Origin: Sphingomonas sp.
GTDB taxonomy: Bacteria; Pseudomonadota; Alphaproteobacteria; Sphingomonadales; Sphingomonadaceae
DNA: 41,000 bases
NCBI RefSeq assembly: GCF_025362505.1
Contig: NZ_JANYGG010000033.1
Span: 1 to 41,000, forward strand
Reading direction: 5' to 3'
The notes under the pieces were generated by a model. It was not told where the DNA came from, searched no databases, and saw only the letters and a program-made list of their open reading frames with translations. The position numbers and the translations under genes were made by a program. Shown here one piece after another: positions 17,265 to 25,013 of the stretch (within the stretch, counting starts at the first letter, position 1; each line of letters opens with the position of its first letter).

Positions 17265-18002
17265 ATGACCTTCGCCGCCACCGTCCTGACCCTTTACCCG
17301 GAGATGTTCCCCGGCCCGCTCGGCACCTCGCTTGCCGGGCGCGCGCTCGGGGCGGCGTGGACCCTCGACACCCGCAACATCCGCGACTTCGCGACCGACA
17401 AGCACCGCAGCGTCGACGACACGCCGGCAGGAGGCGGGGCGGGGATGGTGCTCAAGCCCGATATCCTCGCCGCCGCGCTCGACAGCGTTGCCGCCACGGA
17501 CGAGATCGCCCGCCCGATGCTCGCCATGACCCCGCGCGGCGTACCGCTCACCCAGGCCCGCGTTCGCGCCCTCGCCGCAGGCCCCGGCGCGATCATCCTG
17601 TGCGGCCGCTTCGAAGGCTTCGACGAACGCATCTTTGAAGCGCGCGACCTCGAACCCCTGTCGATCGGCGACTATGTCCTTTCGGGCGGCGAGCTTGGCG
17701 CGATGGTCCTCCTCGACGCTTGCGTTCGCCTCCTCCCCGGGGTAATGGGCGCGGCCTCCAGCGGTGAGGAAGAGAGCTTCGATGCGGGGCTTCTCGAATA
17801 TCCGCATTATACCCGACCAGTCACCTGGGAAGGGCGCACGATCCCCGAAGTGTTGCGATCGGGGGATCATGCGAGGATCGCGGCGTGGCGACACGATCAG
17901 GCGATCCGCGACACACGGCTACGGCGGCCCGACCTGACCTTGCGCCATGGGGGCGCGAAGCAGGCACCGCCCTCTGGCGCGCACGACGACGACGAAGGCT
18001 AG
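17265..18002 (+). CDS. trmD: tRNA (guanine-37-N1)-methyltransferase TrmD
   Basis: TrmD methylates G37 next to the anticodon and prevents frameshifting. The 245-residue SPOUT-fold protein has the start [15 protein letters not shown], the active-site loop [14 protein letters not shown], the trefoil-knot SAM site [14 protein letters not shown] with [16 protein letters not shown], and the helix [18 protein letters not shown]. It lies four bases upstream of rplS. Because of the antisense gene, it must have its own promoter in the 56-base gap before it or be read through from rimM. Confidence 0.97.
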   Translation: MTFAATVLTLYPEMFPGPLGTSLAGRALGAAWTLDTRNIRDFATDKHRSVDDTPAGGGAGMVLKPDILAAALDSVAATDEIARPMLAMTPRGVPLTQARVRALAAGPGAIILCGRFEGFDERIFEARDLEPLSIGDYVLSGGELGAMVLLDACVRLLPGVMGAASSGEEESFDAGLLEYPHYTRPVTWEGRTIPEVLRSGDHARIAAWRHDQAIRDTRLRRPDLTLRHGGAKQAPPSGAHDDDEG

Positions 18003-18006
18003 ACAC

Positions 18007-18396
18007 ATGAACCTTATCCAGACCCTCGAGGCCGAGCAGATCGCCTCGCTCGTGGAACTCCGCGCCATTCCCGAATTCCGCCCCGGCGACACGCTGCGCG
18101 TCGGCGTCAAGGTCGTCGAAGGCGAACGCGCCCGCGTCCAGAATTTCGAAGGCGTGTGCATCGCCCGCTCGAACAAGGGCATCGGCTCCAACTTCACCGT
18201 CCGCAAGATCAGCTTCGGCGAGGGTGTCGAGCGCGTGTTCCCGCTCTACTCGCCGTCGGTCGATTCGATTGAAGTCGTGCGCCGCGGTGCCGTCCGCCGC
18301 GCCAAGCTCTATTACCTGCGCGGTCGCCGCGGCAAGTCGGCCCGCATCGCCGAACGCCGCGACACGCGTCCCGCGAAGGGCTCGAAAGAGTCCTGA
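18007..18396 (+). CDS. rplS: 50S ribosomal protein bL19
   Basis: bL19 sits at the subunit interface. The 129-residue protein shows the family start [39 protein letters not shown] and [20 protein letters not shown]. The ATG at 18007 is chosen because it gives the conserved start; the frame open from 17947 lies inside trmD. The last residues (AKGSKES) belong to a 33-base unit that is tandemly repeated past the stop codon. Confidence 0.97.
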   Translation: MNLIQTLEAEQIASLVELRAIPEFRPGDTLRVGVKVVEGERARVQNFEGVCIARSNKGIGSNFTVRKISFGEGVERVFPLYSPSVDSIEVVRRGAVRRAKLYYLRGRRGKSARIAERRDTRPAKGSKES

Positions 18397-18449
18397 GCCA
18401 CAAACGCGAAGGGCTCGAAGGAGTCCTGAGCCACAGACGCGAAGGGCTC
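18373..18449 (+). repeat. 33-bp tandem repeat spanning the rplS stop codon
   Basis: A 33-base unit beginning GCGAAGGGCTCGAA starts at 18373, 18406 and 18439: two full copies and an 11-base third. The first two differ at only two positions. The first copy holds the last codons of rplS and its TGA. Because 33 is a multiple of three, the next copy repeats the same codons and TGA in frame. Each unit also contains GGCTC/GAGCC, able to form a small hairpin. Confidence 0.9.
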
Positions 18450-18487
18450 ACCGCTGGCTTGATCCGACTTCGCGTTAGGCTTCAATC

Positions 18488-18523
18488 AAGTGTGCCAGGC
18501 TCTTGGGTCCGGCGCGCTTTTTT
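18488..18523 (+). terminator. Intrinsic terminator after the trmD-rplS genes
   Basis: AAGTGTGCCAGG at 18488-18499 pairs with TCCGGCGCGCTT at 18508-18519 (12 positions, G-T pairs and one A-C mismatch), with an eight-base loop. A run of six Ts overlaps and follows the stem. It ends the ribosomal block 37 bases before the S9 peptidase gene. Confidence 0.8.
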
Positions 18524-18559
18524 GTTGGACGCGGGAGCTGCGCTCGTTAACCTCGCGCG

Positions 18560-20782
18560 ATGTTGACCCGCGCCCTGCTGCTTGCCGCAGCCACCTTCGC
18601 CTTTCCCGCCACCGCTCAAACCGTCACTCCACAACGGCTGACCCTCGACCGCATCTTCGCCAGCCCCGCGCTGACCGGCAAGGTTCCGCGAACCGCCAAG
18701 CTGTCGCCCGACGGCAAGCTGGTGACCCTGCTGCGCAACCGCCCCGACGACATCGAACGCTACGACCTGTGGGCGATCGACCCCGCCACGGGCCAGGCGC
18801 GCATGCTGGTTGACAGCAAGAAAGTCGGCTCTGGCGCCGAACTGTCCGAGGCCGAGAAGATGCAGCGCGAGCGCGCCCGCCTGTCGGGGCTCAAGGGCAT
18901 CGTCGCCTATGACTGGGCGCCCGACGGCCAGCACATCCTCGTGCCGATCGACGGCGACCTCTATCTCGCCGACCTCGCCGGCAACGTCCGCCGCCTGACC
19001 GACACAAAGGCGTCCGAACTCGACGGCACTGTCAGCGAGAAGGGGCGCTTCGTCTCGTTCGTTCGCGACAATCGCTTTCACGTCCTCGATCTCGCCAGCA
19101 TGACCGACCGCGCCATCACCCCCGAAGGCGCTGCGACAACCAGCTGGGGCCTCGCCGAGTTCATCGCGCAGGAAGAGCTCAGCCGGTTCCGCGGTGCGTG
19201 GTGGGCTCCGGACGACAGCCGCATCGCGCTGACCAAGGTCGACGAAAGCGGGGTCGAAGTCGCGACGCGGGCCTCGATCGGCGCGGACAAGACAACGACC
19301 TTCGAACAACGCTATCCGCGCGCCGGCACAGCCAACGCCAAGGTCGATCTATACCTGATGAACCCGGATGGCAGCGGGATGGTCAAGGCAGATCTCGGCT
19401 CCAACCCCGACGTCTACCTCGCCCGCGTCGACTGGCTACCCGATGCCAGCGGGCTTATCGTCCAGCGCCAGAGTCGCGACCAGAAGACACTCGACCTGAT
19501 CCGCATCGATGCGCGCACCGGCGCCGCGACACCGCTGCTCACCGATCGTTCGGACATGTGGATCAACCTCAACGACGATCTCAAACCGCTCAAGGACGGG
19601 AGTTTCCTGTTCTCGTCCGAACGCTCGGGCTATCGCCACCTTTACCGCTGGACCAGGGGCCGGATTACCCCGATCACCAGCGGCCCGTGGGTCGTCGACA
19701 AGCTCGTCGGCGTCGATGAACTTGCCGGCACCCTCTTCTTCACCGCCGATCGCGAGCGCAGCATCGACAATGGCTATTATCGCCTCGACTATCGCCGCCC
19801 CGGCGCAAAGCCCGTCCTGCTCACAAAGCCCCAGACCTCCAACGACGCAGTGATGGACAAATCCGGTCGGCTCGCGCTGGTCACCACCAACTACCCCGGC
19901 CAGCCGGCGCAAGTGTGGCTCGCCGACGGAACCGGCAAGCGCCTCGCCTGGGTCGAGGAGAACCGCATCGACGCGACCCACCCCTGGGCACCCTTTGCCG
20001 CCGCCCAATTCACCCCCACCTTTGGCCGCCTGACTGCCGCCGACGGCGTCACCCAGCTCGACTACAAGCTACTCAAGCCCGCGCTCGCCCCCGGCCAGCG
20101 CGCGCCCGTCCTCGTCCACGTCTATGGCGGCCCCCAGGCGCAGGACGTCACCAACGAGTTCGTTGCCCCACTCGACCAATACCTCGTCCAGCAAGGCTAT
20201 GTGGTGTTCGCGGTCGGTAACCGCGGCCAGGAGGGCAGGGGCACCGCTTTCCAGAAACCCGCCTATCGCGCGCTCGGCGGAGTCGAGGTCGCGGACCAAC
20301 TCGCCGGCCTCGCCTGGCTCAAGCAGCAGGGCTTCGTCGATCCGGCGAAAGTCGCGGTCTTCGGCTGGTCGTACGGCGGTTACATGACGCTTAAACTGCT
20401 CGAGGCCGCACCCCACGCCTTTGCCGCCGGAATTGCCGTCGCTCCGGTCGTGCGGTGGGACCTCTATGACACCCACTACAGCGAACATTATATGGGTGAC
20501 CCGCGCACCGGCCGCGCCGCCTATGACAAGGCCGACGCGCTTCACGACACGACAAAGATCGCCGACCCGCTGCTGCTGATGCACGGCATGGCCGACGACA
20601 ATGTCCTGTTCCAGAATTCGACCGAGTTCATGGCCAAGATGCAGGAAGAGAAAATCCCGTTCGAAACGATGCTCTATCCCGGCAAGACTCACGCCATCTC
20701 AGGCCCCAATGTTTCGGTCTTCCTTTACCAGACGATCGAGCGTTTCCTCGCCCGCAACGGGGTCGCTCCCGCTCCCCGCTAG
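18560..20782 (+). CDS. S9-family dipeptidyl-peptidase IV-like serine peptidase, exported
   Basis: The 740-residue protein starts with a signal peptide (MLTRALLLAAATFAFPATAQ). A DPP-IV-type beta-propeller follows to about residue 480, containing the double-glutamate motif AQEELSRFRGAWW, which in DPP-IV binds the free N-terminus. The alpha/beta-hydrolase domain has Ser604 in GWSYGGY, Asp679/680 in MADDNVLFQ and His711 in GKTHAIS, spaced as in DPP-IV. It likely removes Xaa-Pro dipeptides from periplasmic peptides. It is monocistronic after a terminator. Confidence 0.93.
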   Translation: MLTRALLLAAATFAFPATAQTVTPQRLTLDRIFASPALTGKVPRTAKLSPDGKLVTLLRNRPDDIERYDLWAIDPATGQARMLVDSKKVGSGAELSEAEKMQRERARLSGLKGIVAYDWAPDGQHILVPIDGDLYLADLAGNVRRLTDTKASELDGTVSEKGRFVSFVRDNRFHVLDLASMTDRAITPEGAATTSWGLAEFIAQEELSRFRGAWWAPDDSRIALTKVDESGVEVATRASIGADKTTTFEQRYPRAGTANAKVDLYLMNPDGSGMVKADLGSNPDVYLARVDWLPDASGLIVQRQSRDQKTLDLIRIDARTGAATPLLTDRSDMWINLNDDLKPLKDGSFLFSSERSGYRHLYRWTRGRITPITSGPWVVDKLVGVDELAGTLFFTADRERSIDNGYYRLDYRRPGAKPVLLTKPQTSNDAVMDKSGRLALVTTNYPGQPAQVWLADGTGKRLAWVEENRIDATHPWAPFAAAQFTPTFGRLTAADGVTQLDYKLLKPALAPGQRAPVLVHVYGGPQAQDVTNEFVAPLDQYLVQQGYVVFAVGNRGQEGRGTAFQKPAYRALGGVEVADQLAGLAWLKQQGFVDPAKVAVFGWSYGGYMTLKLLEAAPHAFAAGIAVAPVVRWDLYDTHYSEHYMGDPRTGRAAYDKADALHDTTKIADPLLLMHGMADDNVLFQNSTEFMAKMQEEKIPFETMLYPGKTHAISGPNVSVFLYQTIERFLARNGVAPAPR

Positions 20783-20832
20783 ACAATCGCGGTGGTGTCC
20801 CATATCGGCGGCGGCATATCGGAGTATGAAAT

Positions 20833-21861
20833 ATGGGCTATCGCGTCGTCATCGTCGGCGCGACCGGCAATGTCGGTCGCGAGATACTGAACATCCTCGC
20901 CGAGCGTGAATTCCCGCTCGACGATATCGCCGCCGTCGCCAGCTCGCGCTCGACCGGCACCATGATCGACTTTGGCGACAGCGGGAAAGAGCTCAAGGTC
21001 CAGAATATCGAGCATTTCGACTTCGCCGGCTGGGACATGGCGCTGTTCGCCGCCGGGTCCGACGTGTCGCGGGTTTACGCGCCGATCTCGGCCGCCGCCG
21101 GCTGCGTCGTGATCGACAACAGTTCGCTCTACCGGATGGACCCCGACGTCCCGCTGATCGTCCCCGAGGTGAACCCCTCGGCGATCTCGGGCTACACGCG
21201 CAAGAACATCATCGCCAACCCCAACTGCTCGACCGCGCAGATGGTTGTCGCGCTGAAGCCGCTCCACGACGCCGCAACGATCAAGCGCGTCGTCGTCTCG
21301 ACCTACCAGTCGGTGTCGGGCGCGGGCAAGCAGGGCATGGACGAGCTGTTCGAGCAGAGCCGCAACATCTTCGTCGGCGACAGCAACACGCCGGTGAAGT
21401 TCACCAAGCAGATCGCCTTCAACGTCATCCCCCACATCGACGACTTCCTCGACGACGGCTCGACCAAGGAAGAATGGAAGATGGTCGTCGAGACCAAGAA
21501 GATCCTCGATCCCAGGATCAAGGTCACCGCGACCTGCGTCCGCGTGCCGGTGTTCGTTGGCCACTCGGAAAGCGTCAACATCGAGTTCGAGAACGAACTG
21601 TCCGCCGAGGACGCGCAGAAGATCCTGCGCGAAAGCCCCGGGGTGATGCTCGTGGACAAGCGCGAGGACGGCGGATACGTCACTCCGGTCGAATGCGTCG
21701 GCGACTACGCCACCTTCGTTTCGCGCGTCCGCGACGACCCGACGGTCGACAACGGCCTCAACATCTGGGTCGTCAGCGACAACCTCCGCAAGGGCGCTGC
21801 GCTCAACGCCGTCCAGATCGCGGAGCTTCTCGGCCGCCGGCATTTGAAGAAAGCCGACTAG
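20833..21861 (+). CDS. asd: Aspartate-semialdehyde dehydrogenase
   Basis: Asd reduces aspartyl phosphate to aspartate semialdehyde, feeding lysine/diaminopimelate, threonine and methionine synthesis. The 342-residue protein begins VVIVGATGNVGREIL (NADP fold). It has SRSTG, the catalytic Cys132 in IANPNCSTAQ, and ATCVRVPVFVGHSESV with the active-site His. GGAG lies upstream of the ATG. It supplies the pathway in which DapF (11256-12059) acts. Confidence 0.97.
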   Translation: MGYRVVIVGATGNVGREILNILAEREFPLDDIAAVASSRSTGTMIDFGDSGKELKVQNIEHFDFAGWDMALFAAGSDVSRVYAPISAAAGCVVIDNSSLYRMDPDVPLIVPEVNPSAISGYTRKNIIANPNCSTAQMVVALKPLHDAATIKRVVVSTYQSVSGAGKQGMDELFEQSRNIFVGDSNTPVKFTKQIAFNVIPHIDDFLDDGSTKEEWKMVVETKKILDPRIKVTATCVRVPVFVGHSESVNIEFENELSAEDAQKILRESPGVMLVDKREDGGYVTPVECVGDYATFVSRVRDDPTVDNGLNIWVVSDNLRKGAALNAVQIAELLGRRHLKKAD

Positions 21862-21902
21862 CCCGCTAGTTTCCGGCTTGGACATTAACCGGAGGAAATC
21901 TC

Positions 21903-22376
21903 ATGCGTACGGCGATGGCAATGCTGGCAGTGGCGACAATCATCACCGGGTGCAGCAAGGCGCCCGGTGAGCATCCCGCCGTGACCGCCGCCGAAGCGAC
22001 CAGCATCGCCGCCGCCGCCGAGGCAAGCTTCACCACCGGCAACCTCGACGCGATCATGAACCAGTATGACGACAAGGCGGTGATGATCGACGCCAGCGCC
22101 GCCGACCCGAGCGACGACCGCAAGGTAACGACCGGCTGGGCAAAGGCCTTCGTCAGCATGAAGCCCGCCGACTACAAGGTCAGCGGCCGCCACATCCAGC
22201 TGCTCGGCCCCGATGCCTTCGTCAGCTCGGGGATCGAAAGCTTCAACGTCGCCGCCGGTACCGCCCGCCCGACCGTCAGCGCGCGCTTTACCGACGTCTT
22301 CCAGCGCAAGGGCGACGCATGGAAGATCGTCCACGAGCATGTCTCGATGCCGCCGACGCCGACCCCCACGCCATGA
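21903..22376 (+). CDS. NTF2/SnoaL-like lipoprotein
   Basis: The 157-residue protein starts MRTAMAMLAVATIITGCSKA, a signal peptide with a lipobox (ITGC) that predicts lipidation at Cys17. The rest resembles the SnoaL/DUF4440 fold: a helical start with TTGNLDAIMNQYDDKAVMID, then beta strands ending FTDVFQRKGDAWKIVHEHVS. Members are enzymes or ligand carriers; the function here is unknown. GGAGGAAA precedes the ATG. The last codons overlap the next gene by four bases (ATGA). Confidence 0.8.
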   Translation: MRTAMAMLAVATIITGCSKAPGEHPAVTAAEATSIAAAAEASFTTGNLDAIMNQYDDKAVMIDASAADPSDDRKVTTGWAKAFVSMKPADYKVSGRHIQLLGPDAFVSSGIESFNVAAGTARPTVSARFTDVFQRKGDAWKIVHEHVSMPPTPTPTP

Positions 22377-23152
22377 GCGATGCGTCGCATCGCCTCCCGA
22401 TGACCGTGCCAACCATCCACCACTGGACCGCGTCCGACGGCATCGACCTTGCCTGGCGCGAACTGGGGGAGGGGGCGCCGGTCATCCTCCTCCACGGGCT
22501 CTTCTCCGACGGTCACGTCAACTGGGTCAAGTTCGGCCACGCCGCCAGGATCGCCGCGACCGGCAAGCGCGTCATCATTCCCGATCTTCGCGCTCACGGC
22601 CTGTCGGGCAAGCCCCACGATCCCGCGCACTACCCGCCCGGCGTCCTTGGCCGCGACCTGATCGAGTTCGTCGCCCACCTCGGCTTCACCAGTTACGATC
22701 TCGGCGGCTTCTCGCTCGGCGCCCGCACCACCGTCCAGGGCATCGGCGAGGGCCTCACCCCGCGCCGCGCCATTCTCGGCGGCATGGGCTACGAAGGCCT
22801 CATCCGATGGGCCAGCCGCAGCGGCTTCTTCCTCGACGCCATTGCCCTGTTCGACACCGCCAGGCGCGGCGACCCGCACTGGCTCGCGATCCAGTTCATG
22901 AAGACGATGAAGGTCGATCCGATCGCCGCGACCGCGCTGCTCCACAGCTTCGAGCCGGCGCCCGATGGCTGGCAGGCGAAGTTCACAATGCCGACGCTCG
23001 TGCTTTGCGGTGCGGACGACCGAGACAATGGCTCGGCCGCCGAACTCGCCGACGCGCTCCCCGCCGCGACCTATGCCGAAGTCCCCGGCACCCACATGAG
23101 TTCGGTCACCGAGCCCGCCTTCGGCGACGCGCTCGCCGCCTTCCTCGCCTGA
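22373..23152 (+). CDS. Alpha/beta-hydrolase
   Basis: The 259-residue protein has the oxyanion segment VILLHGLFSDG, the nucleophile Ser114 in GGFSLGAR, an acid residue in LVLCGADDRDN and the closing His in PGTHMSSV, so the triad is complete. No signal peptide is seen. Substrate unknown. I took the ATG that overlaps the upstream TGA; Met10 (22400) is an alternative start with no clear ribosome site. It converges with the gene at 23208-23726. Confidence 0.88.
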   Translation: MSDASHRLPMTVPTIHHWTASDGIDLAWRELGEGAPVILLHGLFSDGHVNWVKFGHAARIAATGKRVIIPDLRAHGLSGKPHDPAHYPPGVLGRDLIEFVAHLGFTSYDLGGFSLGARTTVQGIGEGLTPRRAILGGMGYEGLIRWASRSGFFLDAIALFDTARRGDPHWLAIQFMKTMKVDPIAATALLHSFEPAPDGWQAKFTMPTLVLCGADDRDNGSAAELADALPAATYAEVPGTHMSSVTEPAFGDALAAFLA

Positions 23153-23155
23153 CAC

Positions 23156-23185
23156 GAAAAAAGGCGCGGACTCAAAGCCCGCGCC
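23156..23185 (-). terminator. Intrinsic terminator for the minus-strand gene at 23208-23726
   Basis: Read on the minus strand, GGCGCGG and CCGCGCC (23185-23179 and 23169-23163) form a 7-bp stem around a nine-base loop, followed by TTTTTT (23162-23157). It lies just after the stop of the convergent alpha/beta-hydrolase gene and could slow that transcript too. Confidence 0.85.
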
Positions 23186-23207
23186 CCTCATTCGATCAAC
23201 TGATCGC

Positions 23208-23726
23208 TCAGTAAGCGACCGCGCCGACCTTGCTCTGCTCGGCGACCATCGGGTCGATCTGCTTCAGTGACAGCGCCTCGGCGGCGATGTCGTTCTGCGA
23301 CCGCTTCGAGCGGCGACCCGACGTCATGCGATCGGCCTTGGCGGCGCTCGCCGGACCCACGTCGCTGCTGTTTTCGGCGGCGAAGAAACGGTCGTTGATT
23401 TTACCGCGCAGCGTGCCGGCCTGCTCGCCGGCCCGGTCGGCAAGCTCGCCGATCTTGTCACCGGCAACGCCGGCCTGCTCTCCGATCATGGCACGCTTGG
23501 CCCACAGGAACGCGCTTGCACCGGCGGCGCCTGCAGCGATCGCCGCAGCGGCATAGGGCCGCGCGCGAATGGCTTTCAGGAAGCTACCGGCAGTACCGCC
23601 GACGATCTCGCTGGTGCTCGCGTTGCTGGTCGATGCGTTGGCGTGGCTCTTGGTCGAGCGGGCGCGCGGGGCGCTGGTCTTGCGCTTGGTCGAATTGGTT
23701 ACGCGGGTGCGCGTGGTGGTCGCCAT
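23208..23726 (-). CDS. Small basic membrane-associated protein, DUF883/ElaB-like, putative stress protein
   Basis: The 172-residue protein starts MATTTRTRVTNSTKRK after AAGGAGT. The first 45 residues are rich in Lys, Arg, Ser and Thr. One hydrophobic segment (RPYAAAAIAAGAAGASAFLWAKR, about residues 56-76, given here as PYAAAAIAAGAAGASAFLW) is followed by an amphipathic helix (KIGELADRAGEQAGTLRGKI). The order and the RPYAAA start of the helix recall ElaB/YqjD-type stationary-phase proteins, but similarity is weak. A possible EcfG promoter overlaps its leader. Function unknown. Confidence 0.7.
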   Translation of the reverse strand: MATTTRTRVTNSTKRKTSAPRARSTKSHANASTSNASTSEIVGGTAGSFLKAIRARPYAAAAIAAGAAGASAFLWAKRAMIGEQAGVAGDKIGELADRAGEQAGTLRGKINDRFFAAENSSDVGPASAAKADRMTSGRRSKRSQNDIAAEALSLKQIDPMVAEQSKVGAVAY

Positions 23727-23733
23727 GACTGAT

Positions 23734-23782
23734 ACTCCTTGGCTGGATGGTTGCGTCTTTAACGCCCGACCGGCCAAGGAGT
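23734..23782 (-). promoter_or_regulatory. Inverted repeat covering the ribosome binding site
   Basis: ACTCCTTGGC at 23734-23743 and GCCAAGGAGT at 23773-23782 are perfect 10-bp complements separated by 29 bases. In the minus-strand transcript the inner arm contains the AAGGAGT ribosome site of the gene starting at 23726. A leader long enough to hold both arms could hide that site. Confidence 0.5.
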
Positions 23783-23785
23783 TCA
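23761..23785 (-). promoter_or_regulatory. Candidate EcfG-type general-stress promoter
   Basis: On the minus strand TGAAC (23785-23781) and CGTT (23764-23761) are separated by exactly 16 bases. The alphaproteobacterial EcfG consensus is GGAAC-N16/17-CGTT, so there is one mismatch in the -35 box. The expected start, near 23753, lies 27 bases before the ATG. It overlaps the inverted repeat at 23734-23782. Confidence 0.45.
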
Positions 23786-23795
23786 GTCGTTTAAC

Positions 23796-24275
23796 TTACA
23801 ACTGCTCGAGCATGTGCTCCGCGCTCGACGCCTCGTAAGCACCCGGCGCTTCGACGTTGAGCTGCTCGACGACGCCGTCGTTGACGACCATCGAATAGCG
23901 CTGGCTGCGTATCCCCATGCCGTACTTCGACCCGTCCATGGTCAGCCCGATCGCCTGAGCGAACTCGCCATTGCCGTCGGCGAGCATCTTCAAATCCTCG
24001 CTCCCCTGATGCTGGTTCCACGCACTCATCACGAACGCGTCGTTGACCGAGGTGCCGACGACCTCGTCGATCCCCTTGGCCTTCAGCTCGGCGGCTTTGT
24101 CGACGTACGACGGCAGGTGCCTCGCCGAGCAGGTCGGGGTGAAGGCGCCGGGCACCGCGAACAGCGCGACCTTCTTGCCCTTGAAGAATTCGTCGCTGGT
24201 CGTCGGCTGCGGCCCATCGGCGGTGGCGAGGGTGAGCGGAACGGACGGAAGGCGGTCGCCGACGTTGATGGCCAT
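23796..24275 (-). CDS. Peroxiredoxin, Prx5 type
   Basis: This 159-residue enzyme reduces hydrogen and organic peroxides. The peroxidatic Cys49 lies in VPGAFTPTCSARHLP, the Prx5 signature. VNDAFVMSAWNQHQG and a C-terminal GAYEASSAEHML segment also fit. No second conserved Cys appears at the usual resolving position, suggesting a one-Cys or glutaredoxin/thioredoxin-coupled mechanism. GGAGAAG precedes the ATG. It is read divergently from yqgE. Confidence 0.95.
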   Translation of the reverse strand: MAINVGDRLPSVPLTLATADGPQPTTSDEFFKGKKVALFAVPGAFTPTCSARHLPSYVDKAAELKAKGIDEVVGTSVNDAFVMSAWNQHQGSEDLKMLADGNGEFAQAIGLTMDGSKYGMGIRSQRYSMVVNDGVVEQLNVEAPGAYEASSAEHMLEQL

Positions 24276-24372
24276 GGTTACTTCTCCGAAAAGGGATGAA
24301 ATGGAACTTAGGCGCGCGGCGTGACAGTCTCAAGGCTTGCACGCAAATCCGCAGGCGAACATTATCATCGCG

Positions 24373-24936
24373 ATGACCGATCAACCGCCGTTCCTGTCGG
24401 GCAAGCTGCTCCTCGCCATGCCTGGCATGGCCGACCCGCGCTTCGACCGCGCGGTGATCGCGATGGCGGTGCATGACGAGAATGGCGCCGTCGGCATCGG
24501 CGTCGGCCATGTTCGCCCCGGAATCCGCTTTCGCGACTTGCTCAAGCAACTCGACATCGACCCTGCCGGCGCGCCCGACTGCGCCGTGCTCCACGGCGGC
24601 CCGGTCGAACCCGGCCGCGGGTTCGTCCTCCACTCCGACGATTGGGGCGGGCAGGGCACGATCCAGATCGTCGGCCTCGGCGCGATGACCGGGACGATCG
24701 ATGTGCTCAAAGCGATCGCTGCGGGGAAGGGACCGTCGCGCTGGTTGGTCAGCCTGGGCTATGCCGGCTGGGGCGCCGGGCAACTCGACGAGGAAATGAC
24801 CCGCCACGGCTGGTTCGCCGCGGGTGGCTCTGCGGCGCTGTTGTTCGACACCCCGACCGCCGAACGCTGGACCGCCGCCTGGACCAGCGAAGGCATCGAC
24901 CCACGACTGCTGGTCGGGCAAACCGGCGCGGCGTGA
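24373..24936 (+). CDS. YqgE/AlgH family protein
   Basis: The 187-residue protein has the family start FLSGKLLLAMPGMADPRFDRAV split by its hallmark MPGM, followed by HGGPVEPGRGFVLHS and SLGYAGWGAGQLDEEM. The family (UPF0301) has no settled biochemical role; AlgH was linked to alginate regulation. The ATG at 24373 is chosen because MTDQPPFLSGK fits the family; the frame extends 12 codons upstream. It is followed by divL after 77 bases. Confidence 0.92.
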   Translation: MTDQPPFLSGKLLLAMPGMADPRFDRAVIAMAVHDENGAVGIGVGHVRPGIRFRDLLKQLDIDPAGAPDCAVLHGGPVEPGRGFVLHSDDWGGQGTIQIVGLGAMTGTIDVLKAIAAGKGPSRWLVSLGYAGWGAGQLDEEMTRHGWFAAGGSAALLFDTPTAERWTAAWTSEGIDPRLLVGQTGAA

Positions 24937-25013
24937 CGCGCGGCTCCCGCCCTTTTGCTTTTACCGCTCGCCCCCTATGACCACCGCATGGGGTTAGCCG
25001 GGGCGCACGCGAG

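Noticed and set aside
23786-23795. Whether the peroxiredoxin gene and the downstream basic protein gene form one operon
   Set aside because: They lie 69 bases apart with a promoter-like motif between them, and no shared ribosome-site overlap. Co-transcription cannot be shown, so they are treated as separate.
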